This document shows, piece after piece, positions 42,860 to 51,999 of a stretch of 64,000 bases of DNA. The DNA lies in the NCBI GenBank assembly GCA_032717465.1, contig CM064658.1, positions 1,623,501-1,687,500 on the forward strand, read 5' to 3'. The position numbers were made by a program, and so were the translations under genes. Source of the stretch: Coenobita brevimanus (taxonomy: Eukaryota > Arthropoda > Malacostraca > Decapoda > Coenobitidae). Positions within the stretch are counted from its first letter, which is position 1; each line of letters starts with the position of its first letter. The notes beneath the pieces were generated by a model. The model worked only from the letters and a program-made list of their open reading frames with translations. It ran no database searches and had not been told where the DNA came from.

Positions 42860-43040
42860 TTATATACCGTACCGGTACCGGTATACGAGAGGGAGTTACA
42901 AGCCACCTCACTACAAGCTTACCTAGAGAAAAAAAAACAATCAGCCAATGGTATCTCGAATATAATAAAGTATACACGAGAAGTGGAATTATAAGCTCCT
43001 TACTACTAAAATCCCAGAATAAAATCGTCCGGAGCCAGCA
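42860..43040 (+). mobile_element. mixed sequence ending in a family A TIR
   Basis: AGAATAAAATCGTCCGGA at 43016-43033 matches the family A right end at 4700-4713. No matching left end is recognised upstream. CCAATGGTATCTCGAATAT at 42945 resembles the CCATTGATG/CAATGGCAACTGG word of sequence D in reverse. TACCGGTACCGGTATACG at 42871 is a tandem ACCGGT. Confidence 0.45.
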
Positions 43041-43084
43041 TAATAATAAACATATTAATAAACAAGGAATTTTACTAGTGATGG

Positions 43085-43380
43085 TGTTTTGTTGTAGTAG
43101 TAGTAGTAGTAGTAGTGGTCCCAAGCTCAAATGAACGTGAACCCGGTGGACTGCTGGATGAGGCTGCCCAACTCCCTACAGTCCACCATCCTTCTTTGGT
43201 GGGGGGGGGTGATAGGGAGGAAGCTGATGGACGTATGTATAACCAGACAGCACAGCCACCCCCCTCCCTCCCCCACTACATCAATGCCACCACGTGAAGG
43301 CGCCCCTCTGCAGCACCGGGGGCCCTCGCAACCCAAGTCTAATCACTCCAATCAGTAAGGTAACGAGCTGGTAATTGCGT
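43085..43380. other. (AGT)n and GC-richer non-repetitive island
   Basis: AGT triplets at 43095-43118. 43120-43370 has varied composition with overlapping short frames on both strands (75 codons plus, 69 codons minus). None shows a recognised domain or convincing splice context; rated as unassigned. Confidence 0.5.
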
Positions 43381-43499
43381 GGGGGCAGTACATTAAAAAT
43401 AAAATAATTTGAGTATTTTGCACAACTAATACCAGACGGACTCGCTACAAACTGGGTCTGTTATGGCTGAAGGGGGAGACTCAAAAAATAAATAAATAT

Positions 43500-43676
43500 A
43501 TAAATACGTGTGTGTGTGTGTGTATGTGTGTGTGTGTGTGTTTCTGCACTGGTCTGATGTAGGAATGCTTGTGAGAGGGGGAGGTGAAGGGGGACTGCGA
43601 GAGAAAACTGAGATAAATATGACTCTTAAAAAAATAAACTGATATAGGCCAACAGACAAATCATTTATATCTATCT

Positions 43677-43738
<62 letters not shown>

Positions 43739-43935
43739 ACTATAACACAATCACCTTCATCACTTTTATCCTCGTCACCACAACCATTAAATTCACCATA
43801 ATCACCGTGATAAGCACTATTACTACTCCCACTATCAGAACAACCACCACCACGACTACCACTACTGTTCTCAGTATCACCACCATCACCACCACCATTA
43901 TCTCCACCACCACCACCACCACCACCACCCACTCC
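43500..43935. repeat. (GT)n, (GA)n and CAC/CAT triplets
   Basis: GT run at 43507-43542, a mixed patch, (GA)n at 43679-43736, then ACCACCACC/CATCACC triplets to 43930. Confidence 0.9.
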
Positions 43936-44200
43936 CCCAAAAAAATCAAAACAGAAAATACACCCCAGAACCCCCCACCCCAACAAAAAAAAAAAAAAAA
44001 AGTGAAAAAATAATACTCAAAAATAATAGAGCCAAAATTCCGGCGCATATCAATGAATTAAAAATAAAATCATATGAATTTAAAAGCCTAAAATAACAGC
44101 CATAAAAACCGGGGGCCGCAGGAACCCGGTATGGTCAGCGAGTCTATTTTTTTTAATTGTAGAAAAAACTTAACAAAAATTAAATTAAAAGGTCGTATGT
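43936..44200. other. A-rich unassigned sequence
   Basis: A runs at 43984-44001, AT-rich DNA, and a small GC-rich patch (CCGGGGGCCGCAGGAACCCG at 44109). Nothing recognised. Confidence 0.5.
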
Positions 44201-44203
44201 ATG

Positions 44204-44253
<50 letters not shown>

Positions 44254-44718
44254 GGGAGGGGGATACGTGAGAAGGGGAGGGGAGGGGTGGGAGTGGAGAG
44301 AGGAGAGGGGAGGGGAGGGGAGGAAAATGTTCGTGTATATTAGCAGAGATATTTTAAGAGAGGATGGGGAGGAGACTAGGGGAATATGGCGAAAGAAGAG
44401 GGGAGGAGGGGAAGGAGGGGGGAGATGGCAGAAGGGGAGCGAGGAATGAGATGAGAGGAAGGAAAGGAAAGAGGAGAGGAAGTGAGCGAGGAGAGGAGAA
44501 AAGGAAGAGGTTAGTGACCAAGAGGGGAACAAGGGAAAAGAAGAAGGGAGAGAGAGAATGGAGGATAAGGGGGAGGAGGGTTCGGAGGGAAGAGGAAAAA
44601 AGGATGAGGAAGGAATGGAAGAGAAGAGGGGAGATAAAGAGAGGAAAGGGAGGGGAAAGGACGAGGAGATGGGAGGGAGGGAGGGAGGGAGGGAGAGAGA
44701 GAGAGAGAGAGAGAGAAC
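44204..44718. repeat. (GA)n and G/A-rich tract
   Basis: GA runs at 44205-44242 and 44694-44716 bracket about 450 bp of polypurine with GGGAGGGAGGGAGGGAGGGA at 44671. Confidence 0.9.
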
Positions 44719-44802
44719 TAAGCTCATGCCAAACACTGAAACACCACAAACAACCAAAAGAAAACAGAACAAGACAAAGGTAACCAAGCATGAATATTCA
44801 AA

Positions 44803-44859
<57 letters not shown>

Positions 44860-44871
44860 TCCCAGTCTCTT

Positions 44872-44928
<57 letters not shown>

Positions 44929-44930
44929 CG
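44803..44930. repeat. (CA)n-(CT)n-(CA)n
   Basis: CA run at 44804-44859, (CT)n at 44876-44904, CA run at 44904-44929. Confidence 0.97.
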
Positions 44931-45004
44931 ATACATCTTTACCTTCCCCTCAATAACCCCCCCTCCCCCCTCTAACTTTCCCTAGTGTCATGTTTACAAT
45001 GTTA

Positions 45005-45640
45005 GGAGGAGTGGGGAGGGGAGAAGAGAGGAGAGGAGAGGAGAGGGAAAGGGAATGGAGGAGAGAACAGACGAAAAGGAAAAGGAGATGCGATAATGAA
45101 GATGAGAAATGAAGATGAGGAGAAGATAATCCAGAAAAGAAAAGAAAAGAAAAGCGAGGAAATGAGAAGAGGAGAGAAAAAGGGGTCGCGGTGGGAGGAG
45201 GGTATCACAGCAACGGAGAAAGGAAGAGAATAGGAGAAGAGAAGAGAGGGAGGGGAAGGGGACTGACTGAGGGTAGTGGGTGAGGTGAGGGGTACTTAAG
45301 AAAAGGGGAGTAAGGCCTGGAAGAAGAGGGGGGAAAAAAGAGAGAAGAGAGGAGAGGAGGGGAAAAGGGAAAGGAGTTAAGGGAGAGAGAAAGAGAGAGG
45401 TACCGAAGTGAGAGGAAGGAGAAGAATGAAAGGATAGAAGAAAAAGAAGAGAACAGAGGAGAGAACTAAAAAAAAAAAAAAAAAAAAAAAAAAAGAGAGA
45501 GAGAGGGAGATAAGAAGGCTGGGGGTTGAGGAGAGGACGCGGAGGGGTGGTAGGGGGGAAAGGAGGGGCGGTGGTTGGGGGAAGGGTAAGGGGAGGAGGG
45601 GGAGGGGGTGAAGCTGGTATGGATGGGTCCCAGAGGAGGG
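45005..45640. repeat. G/A-rich tract with poly(A)
   Basis: Polypurine sequence; AAAAG steps at 45135-45153; a run of about 26 A at 45469-45494; GGGGAGGAGGGGGAGGGGG-type DNA near 45590. Confidence 0.9.
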
Positions 45641-45680
45641 GGTAAAAATTAAATTATCCGTGTGATGATAGATGGGGGGC

Positions 45681-45714
45681 GCCGCTCCTGCTGAATTATG
45701 AAGCAGAAGGCGGC
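45681..45714. other. hairpin, GC-rich 12-13 bp arms
   Basis: GCCGCTCCTGCT (45681-45692) pairs with AGCAGAAGGCGGC (45702-45714) with one bulge, around a nine-base loop GAATTATGA. Similar in design to 5602-5630. Could be a transposon end or a fortuitous palindrome. Confidence 0.5.
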
Positions 45715-46314
45715 ACTCCCCTGCTCATCCACCCCCTATCCATCACACCCTCCCCCTATCAGCCCCGACCCTCTCCCCGTGATAAGACCCCAACCCCCTA
45801 CCAAGATGATGGGAGCGTGGAGGTGTTTTACTGACAAGATGTTATGTATGGGTGGCCCGGAGCAAGTGTTAAACTATATATACTGTGTTCATTTTAACGG
45901 AGCAAAAGAAACTGCCAGCGCTTCAACTTGAACGCTGAATTGTAACGATGGATTAACTACAGCAGCCCTTGTCCCGAAGAAATGTCTTGTAAAGGTACTA
46001 GAACCGCTGCATCTCCCCCCCCCTCCCCAGCTACGTAAAACAAGTTACAAAGGGACGAAAATCTTGGCCTTGGTAAATACGTGCAAATATCGCGCAGACA
46101 TTACATGAAGTAGCTACAGGCACCAATGCAACAAAACTGCATCTGTGATTTGCATGACCCAACTCAAAACTAGTCGGATATAGCCTATATTTCCTTCACT
46201 CTGCCACAATGAAATGTTTCTATTACACAATACCTTTCTCAGTAACTGTAACTGAAACACCATTATGGTACTGAAAGCGCACTTTAAGCTCAAGAAAATT
46301 CTGGCTGCGCTGAC
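45715..46314. other. unassigned, largely non-repetitive sequence
   Basis: About 600 bp of balanced composition after a C-rich patch. A 77-codon plus frame (45698-45931) begins in Pro-rich low complexity and is not recognised. Confidence 0.5.
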
Positions 46315-46448
46315 CTGTAGTTGGCCGATGATGGAAGGCGAGTGGGTCCTTAGGGAATACGTGTCGGGTGACCTGGGCGAGGTGATGGTCACGATGGGTC
46401 GCCGGTCGTGCCCTGGCTCTGATAACTTCCGGGCATCTTACCCTTCAC
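46315..46448 (-). other. weak candidate exon
   Basis: On the minus strand a branch-point-like TTACTAAC, a pyrimidine tract and CCCCCAG precede 46448, an acceptor-like arrangement; CTACAG followed by GTCAGC at 46315 could be a weak donor. With that acceptor one frame stays open for 19 codons before TGA (VKGKMPGSYQSQGTTGDPS). Another frame is open for 41 codons to the donor, with varied residues, but has TAA near its start. No domain is recognised; an internal coding exon is not consistent with all signals, so a terminal exon, UTR or chance are all possible. Confidence 0.15.
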
Positions 46449-46584
46449 CTGGGGGCACGAGAGGATGGAAGTTAGTAATGTGGAGGTTAGTGGTGAGCTA
46501 TGTCATTCATGGCCAGCAAAAATATTTCTCTTAATCTGCAACTCGATTCCGTATTCACCTCCATAGCTATCTACGAATAAAAAG

Positions 46585-46704
46585 AAGTCAATTATCTAAA
46601 CCCACTCGCTGCAGGTCCCTTATTAATCCCACCCCCTTACCCATGTCTGCTAGATCTCACTCACACACACACACACACCTCCCTTTCCTTGGGGGAAGCA
46701 GCCT

Positions 46705-46780
<76 letters not shown>

Positions 46781-47035
46781 TATACACCGTATTGTATAGC
46801 CTACTACAGTACTATTACAAACCACCACCACCGTACTACTACTACTACTACTACTATTACCGGTACCATACTATTACCATCATGGTACTACGATATTAAT
46901 AGCAGTAGTAGTAGCAGTAGTGGTAGTAGCAGTGGTAGTAGTAGCAGTAGCTACTATGATGATCCTTATTATAATGAAGCCTATCATATTTACACCATGA
47001 TTTTAAAAAATATAATAATCCAACTAAATATCACC
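46585..47035 (+). repeat. segmental duplication F, copy 1
   Basis: CCCACTCGCTGCAGGTCCCTTATTAATC...ACCCCCTTACCCATGTCTG-like sequence, GGTACTACGATATTA and a CATCATATTTACACAATG-type segment recur in order at 48413-48800. This copy contains (CA)n 46660-46678, a long (AT)n 46708-46790 and AGT triplets 46897-46955 absent or different in the other. Anchors here: TACCCATGTCTGCTAGATC at 46638 and CCTATCATATTTACACCATG at 46980. Confidence 0.75.
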
Positions 47036-47068
47036 AACAACGCCAACACAACTACGGGTAAATAACAG

Positions 47069-47172
47069 ATGAAAACAAAAGACTTGCTCCCTCACATTAA
47101 CAACAACAACAACAAACAACACACATTACATAAACAAAAACATAGCATCAGTATTAATGAATGGCTGTCGCA

Positions 47173-47231
<59 letters not shown>

Positions 47232-47290
47232 ATATACATACGGTATTTATACAAACTGGTACCAGGCTACACAATAATTACAAATAATAT
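47069..47290. repeat. ACA words and (GT)n
   Basis: CAACAACAACAACAAACAAC at 47100, then (GT)n at 47177-47229. Confidence 0.9.
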
Positions 47291-47495
47291 ATACCTGTAG
47301 TTAACCTATCAATACAGAGCTGTGCTAATAATGCTTCCAACTGTGACTGACTCATTTGGCTAATAAATCATAAAATCATAAACCATTTGAAATATGATGG
47401 AGTTGAGTGGTCGCCAAAACTGAGTGAACTGTAATTAAGTGGTCTTAGGAGAGGCTATTTGTCATAATTAGAAACCTTGAAAATATACTGGGTAA
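47291..47495. other. unassigned AT-rich sequence
   Basis: Non-repetitive; no frame or element recognised. Confidence 0.5.
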
Positions 47496-47521
47496 TAATA
47501 ATGATGATGATGATGATGATG

Positions 47522-47553
<32 letters not shown>

Positions 47554-47600
47554 GTTGTATTTAGATATACCCAACTGGGAGGAAAAAGGTAATTTTGGGT

Positions 47601-47643
<43 letters not shown>
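47496..47643. repeat. (GAT)n, (GA)n and (CA)n
   Basis: GAT triplets at 47497-47527, (GA)n at 47527-47552, (CA)n at 47601-47643. Confidence 0.95.
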
Positions 47644-47644
<1 letters not shown>

Positions 47645-47646
<2 letters not shown>

Positions 47647-47899
47647 TCCAACACTAACCCAACTGCGGAAGGCAATATTCTCCCCTATGGATTTAAAGAC
47701 AACTTTTCAGTAAATCTTCACAATCATAATTATAACCTCCACGTTGCCAGAACAGAAGTAGTTTGAAAATACTGAAAAATGGGTCGCCAAATCTTTTCAC
47801 AAACTCTTACAATGTTTTCTTGGACCATAAAGTTAGAGGAGGTTCGTGACTGTGGCTGTTACTCTATTACATTAGGGTTGACCTTCATTTTCACCCCTA
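47645..47899. other. unassigned non-repetitive sequence
   Basis: Balanced to AT-rich; no feature recognised. Confidence 0.5.
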
Positions 47900-48400
47900 T
47901 GCCCAGTTACCATTAGGGAGTATTTTTCTTTCTAACCCCGACATCTTGTTCACTTCTGGAGTAAGAATTGATGTGAGGGAGGGGGGAGTGAGTTGGGGGG
48001 AGGGTAGTCAAATGGTGGGTGACAGAGCGACTTGGAGGCGTTTTGTCTGTAGCCACCCTTTGCGGGATTAGGGCGTCGGGCTATTGCAGATAGATAGGTA
48101 GATTATTTTTTCTTACCCTAGCATCTTGCTCACTTCTGAAGTAAGAAGTACCGGTACCGCAATATATAAGGTACCCTTTTTCCAGTGACTTTTTTTTTTT
48201 TTCTTACCCAATTATCTTCCTCACTTTTGAACTAAGAATTAATACAGTGGCTATGCTCTTATTTTTTCTTACCCAGTGATTTTTTTTTTCCTTTTTTTTC
48301 CCTATGTTCTTGGTCACGGCAGATCTGTTTTTAATAGCCCCATGATTATTCTTACCCCAATTAATATGTAACTCTTACTACACCCAGCTATCTTTTTTTA
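47900..48400. repeat. diverged repeat: TTTCTTACCC...CTTGTTCACTTCTG...AGTAAGAA
   Basis: ACATCTTGTTCACTTCTGGAGTAAGAA (47942) is echoed by GCATCTTGCTCACTTCTGAAGTAAGAA (48122) and TATCTTCCTCACTTTTGAACTAAGAA (48214). Each is preceded by a T run and CTTACC. Decayed tandem repeat of variable unit length; T runs near 48190 and 48285. Confidence 0.75.
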
Positions 48401-48412
48401 ATCCAAAGAAAA

Positions 48413-48830
48413 ATGAAGATGATTATCCAAACCTCCACGCTGCGGTCCCTCAATAATCCTACCCCCTTACCCATGTCTGATACAGCACACATATTATCAT
48501 TATTACTAAAACTACTACCGGTACTACCACTACCAAGGTACTACGATATTATTCTTATTAGCTATCTCATCTTAAATGTCAGGACCAACTTGCCTAGCCC
48601 CGGGCTCCTACGCTCTTCGGGGGGCAACGTAGGATTAGATGATGGATGGATGGATGGATTTATTATTATCTATTACTGTTTGTAGTAACGGTAGTAGTAG
48701 TAGTACCGTAGCAATAGTATAAGTAGTAGCTAGTATGATAATCCCAATTACAATGAAGCCCATCATATTTACACAATGATTTTTAAAAATGAAAATAAAA
48801 TAACCTCTAAGGTCCATCAGTCAGGCTAAT
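48413..48830 (+). repeat. segmental duplication F, copy 2
   Basis: Matches 46585-47035: TCCACGCTGCGGTCCCTCAA, ACCCCCTTACCCATGTCTGA, AAGGTACTACGATATTA and CATCATATTTACACAATGAT in the same order, about 1.8 kb downstream and in the same orientation. Interrupted at about 48565-48660 by a probable retrotransposon 3' end. A 90-codon plus frame is incidental. Confidence 0.75.
48565..48660 (+). mobile_element. probable 3' end of a non-LTR retrotransposon
   Basis: A stem-loop (TCCTACG at 48606-48612 pairing with CGTAGGA at 48628-48634) is followed at once by a short tandem tail, GATGGATGGATGGATGG (48640-48658). A terminal hairpin plus simple-repeat tail is typical of 5'-truncated LINE or LINE-dependent SINE insertions. 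The segment is missing from duplicate copy F1, which supports insertion. No reverse transcriptase remnant is left; the family is not determined. Confidence 0.5.
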
Positions 48831-48884
48831 CCATATGCCACAAAACTACAAAAAATGCAGATTATCAGAACATAGCCGGTAGTA

Positions 48885-50395
48885 CAACTTCTCAAAATAC
48901 AGTATTGCTAGAACTTTGCGAAGCTTTAAAACTCACAAAAACTGTATAAACCTTTAGAATACTGGTCAACTTAAAATTTTTCAAAAACCTTTAAAATATT
49001 GCTAAAACTTTGCAAGAACCTTCAGAACACTACTGACACTTTGGAAAGCTCTTTAGAATGTAGCAAAAGTTTGTAAAAACCTTCAAAATTGTTAAACTTT
49101 GTAAAAAAAAAAAAAACTTTATAGATAGAACTTTGTAAAACCTTAATAATACTGCTAAAACTTTGTAAAAACTTTCTGAATATCACTAAAGCTTTGTAAG
49201 AACCCCCCAAATATCAATAACGCTGTGCATAAACCTTCAGATTATCACACCAGAGCCTTGGAAAAATCATCAGGATATTGCAAAATATTTCATAAACATC
49301 TTAAGGGTATCTTGAAGACTTTAAAAACCATCAGAATATAGACAAAAATAAGCAAAATCCTTCAGAATACCACTAAAACTTTGTATAAGCCTTTAAAATA
49401 TTGAAAAGCCTTGTAGAAGATATTTAGAACACAGTAAACCCACTCTATACTGGATCAACTGCGGGGAAAGCCCGATACGATAAAGCCGATAATCCAGTGA
49501 TTCTGATGGCCTCCTTGATGTGGGATTACAAGCACAGATTGAACAATAAATGAGTACAAAACAGCAAATTCTAGTGCTAAAAATCAAAACTATACCCATT
49601 TCATACCCTTCTCCCCCCTAACCTAGCCCAAGTGAGTGGGAAAAATTACAGCCAGGATTGGTAGCTGCATTCTGAGTCAGCCGGCACCAAGTGGGAAGTG
49701 ATCTGGTAGGCCCGCGTCATACACCCAATGTAACGGATAGTATACATTAAATGAAAAAAAGTGTTCAGTGGGACCGAAGTTGTCCAGTAGGTCTGCGTGT
49801 TTTGTCCCATTTAACAGGTGGGTGGTATCGGGTATGTCCCGGATGATTTGTCTTGTCCAAGGACCCTCAGCATCCATTAAATCCGATAACTGGTCCAGCC
49901 GAGTATGGTAAAGCGAAAGTTTACTGTACTGCTAAAACTTTATAAAGGTTTTCACAACGTCTATAAAACCATAAAAACCCTCAGAATAACAAGAGAATTG
50001 CAAAAACCCTCATATCCCTCAATGTATTGCTGAAGCTTATTAAAAACCACCAATAACATATTTCAACAAAACTTTATAAAAAGAAAAAAAAAATCATAAC
50101 AGCACTAACGCCCTGTAAATATCCTCAGGATAGCACCACAACTTGGTTTTAATATTAAAAATACTGCAAAACTCCAAAAATTCATGAAAATCATTAAATC
50201 TTTGTAACAAAAAAAATAAAAACTTCAGAATATGACTAAGGCTTTGTAAAAACCCTTCAATATATTGCTAAAGCTTTGAAATAACCTTCAGGATACTGCT
50301 AAATGTTTGCAAAAATCTTCACAGTATTGCTAAACTTTGTAAAATTCAGAATATAACTGTGAAAATCCTTCAGAATATTGCAAAAACAGTGGTAC
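48885..50395. repeat. decayed array of about 31-bp AAAACTTTGTAAAAACC units
   Basis: CTTTGTAAAAACCTTCAGAA and GAATATTGCTAAAACTTTG recur many times at 48895-49431 and 49927-50390 with many substitutions and small indels. The 49432-49926 element splits it. High AT, no coding potential. The minus frame 49022-49210 is incidental. Confidence 0.85.
49432..49926. mobile_element. pogo/Tigger-like non-autonomous DNA element, 495 bp
   Basis: Ends are CAGTAAACCC at 49432 and, on the minus strand, CAGTAAACTTTCG at 49926. Inside each end lies a second similar word, CCGATAATCCAGTG (49482) and, on the minus strand, CCAGTTATCGGATTTAATGG. CAGT-beginning ends, subterminal GATAAtCC words and insertion at TA are features of the pogo/Tigger branch of Tc1/mariner. 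The flanks AACA and TACTGCT can be rejoined to the array unit GAATACTGCTAAAAC, giving a TA target with the left copy mutated to CA. A 66-codon minus frame (49677-49877) shows no transposase domain that I recognise; orientation unset. Confidence 0.65.
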
Positions 50396-51110
50396 CTGCA
50401 GTTAAAAGCTACATCTTGATTTGACGTAAACTTCTGAAATGAACAACATTAGCCTCAAACCATTTTAGTGCTGTATAACTGGCAAAATAATATATTAAAA
50501 TACTAAACTATGCATTCTAAAAGCTACCGGTATGGTACTATTCTGATTTCAAAACAAGACTATATAGCTATTAACTTAAATTTAAACAAAGACAGTGATA
50601 TACTCCACAAACACATGAAAAAAAGTGTACATTTAATACCGTATATTCATGTGCTCATATTCTATTTACAAGTGATTATAAATGGAGTTTTTTTCTTACT
50701 TCAAGGATATTTTTTCTCACCCCTTTTGGATAAACCACACACAATAAATGGGTATTACATTTAGGGCAAAACCGATTTGTAATGATGGCCAGCACCCACA
50801 AACAAAAATGTCTAGACCATGTATTGAAAATTTCAAGTAAATTTGGAGGCAGGAGAGCAAAATTTGTCCTTTTACATCCCAATCCCTTTTTTGGGTATAA
50901 TACTATAATGTTTTTTCCTATGAGTGTTATAAGATACACTAATCTGGACTAAACTATTCTTAAACCCGCATTATCTTGATCTCAGGGAGGCCTTTTAATA
51001 TCAGTATCTTACAATGATTATTATTTCTGTATAGTTAAATGGCAGGTTAACTTCCCCAATTAGGGTGAAGTCTTTTTACAGCTTCTTAGGCTGCTGATTT
51101 TTGCTGTAAT
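50396..51110. other. unassigned AT-rich sequence
   Basis: About 700 bp of non-repetitive AT-rich DNA. Starts with CAGTGGTACCTGCAGTT (50388), which looks like a DNA-transposon end, but no inverted partner was found. Short frames (50510-50764 plus, 50676-50939 minus) have no recognised product. Confidence 0.5.
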
Positions 51111-51224
51111 TCGACCATTTTACTCGACTTAGGAAAGGCCTCTTGAACTGGGTGGGTTAATGAAGGCAACAGCTAAATCCTCCAGTACCAAAAGTCTCTC
51201 CTAAGCTGAATAAAATCGTCTGGA
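51111..51224 (-). mobile_element. short TIR element, family A, copy 2 (MITE-like)
   Basis: On the minus strand it begins CAGACGATTTTATTCAGCTTAG, here given as CAGACGATTTTATTCAGC at 51223, and ends AAGTCGAGTAAAATGGTCG at 51111. Terminal repeats of about 25 bp match those of 4617-4713 in inverted orientation. The internal part (about 60 bp) is more diverged, as expected for old non-autonomous copies. Confidence 0.7.
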
Positions 51225-51399
51225 GATAGCAAGAATGAAATATGTCATTGGGCTGAAAGATTTAATATACCATAGTACTCTTGACTGATACTAAATATAA
51301 CTTGTGTGTTATATCTGAAAACAATTTAGATATTATAAAGAAACACAAATTACAGGAGAGTAATTAGGTGTTAATAAAATGCTAAAGAAGGTAGTCCAC

Positions 51400-51522
51400 T
51401 CCAGAAATACCGTTCTCCTAACCTTCAGTAATACATATAATCCAGAAATACCGTTCTCCTAACCTTCAGTAATACATATAATCCAGAAATACCGTTCTCC
51501 TAACCTTCAGTAATACATATAA
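51400..51522. repeat. 41-bp tandem repeat, three near-identical units
   Basis: TCCAGAAATACCGTTCTCCT starts at 51400, 51441 and 51482, each followed by AACCTTCAGTAATACATATAA. Lack of divergence between units shows recent amplification within otherwise unique DNA. Confidence 0.97.
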
Positions 51523-51549
51523 TCGTTAATAATTTGGGTAGAGCTGCAT

Positions 51550-51835
51550 GTAGCTCCTATAATTTGTTTGGTTGTTACTTTTACCTACCCCTTCCTTGGT
51601 TATGTTACTTCTACCTAACCCTTCCTTGGCTAAATGTTACTTTAACCTAACCCTTCCTTGACTAAATGTTACTTTAACCTAATCCTTCCTTGGCTAGGCT
51701 AAATGTTACTTCTACTTAACTCTTGCTTGATTAGTTGTTACTTTTACCCATCCCTTCCTTGGTTAATTGTTACTTTTACCTAACTCTTCCTTGATTAACT
51801 GTTACGTTTACCTAACCCTTCCTTTTAACTAAAAC
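51550..51835. repeat. minisatellite TTGTTACTTTTACCTAACCC + TTCCTTGG
   Basis: About eight units of 33-42 bp: GTTACTT(C/T)(T/A)ACCTAACCCTTCCTTGG.TAA between 51574 and 51825. CCTAACCC words are present but not a telomeric run. Confidence 0.9.
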
Positions 51836-51999
51836 TAATGTTCTGAGCAACTTAGGGGAAGGAAGAGAAGCAGAATAGTTGCAGTTTTATAAGGCAAAAC
51901 AAATACCCTTTATACACTTAAACTATTTACCACTGTAAATGCAACAAAAACTCTCCCACTCTCTCTCTCTCAAAATAAATCCAATACTCACCTATTCGT
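51836..51999. other. unassigned sequence with short (CT)n
   Basis: Mixed AT-rich DNA; CT run at 51959-51971. Confidence 0.5.

Noticed and set aside
43131..43358. 75-codon plus-strand frame
   Set aside because: Overlapping frames of similar length on the other strand, no domain, and Pro-rich low-complexity end.
45698..45931. 77-codon plus-strand frame
   Set aside because: First half is C-rich low complexity; second half is not recognised and lacks splice support.
50388..50404. CAGTGGTACCTGCAGTT as a second transposon end
   Set aside because: No inverted partner within the following kilobase.
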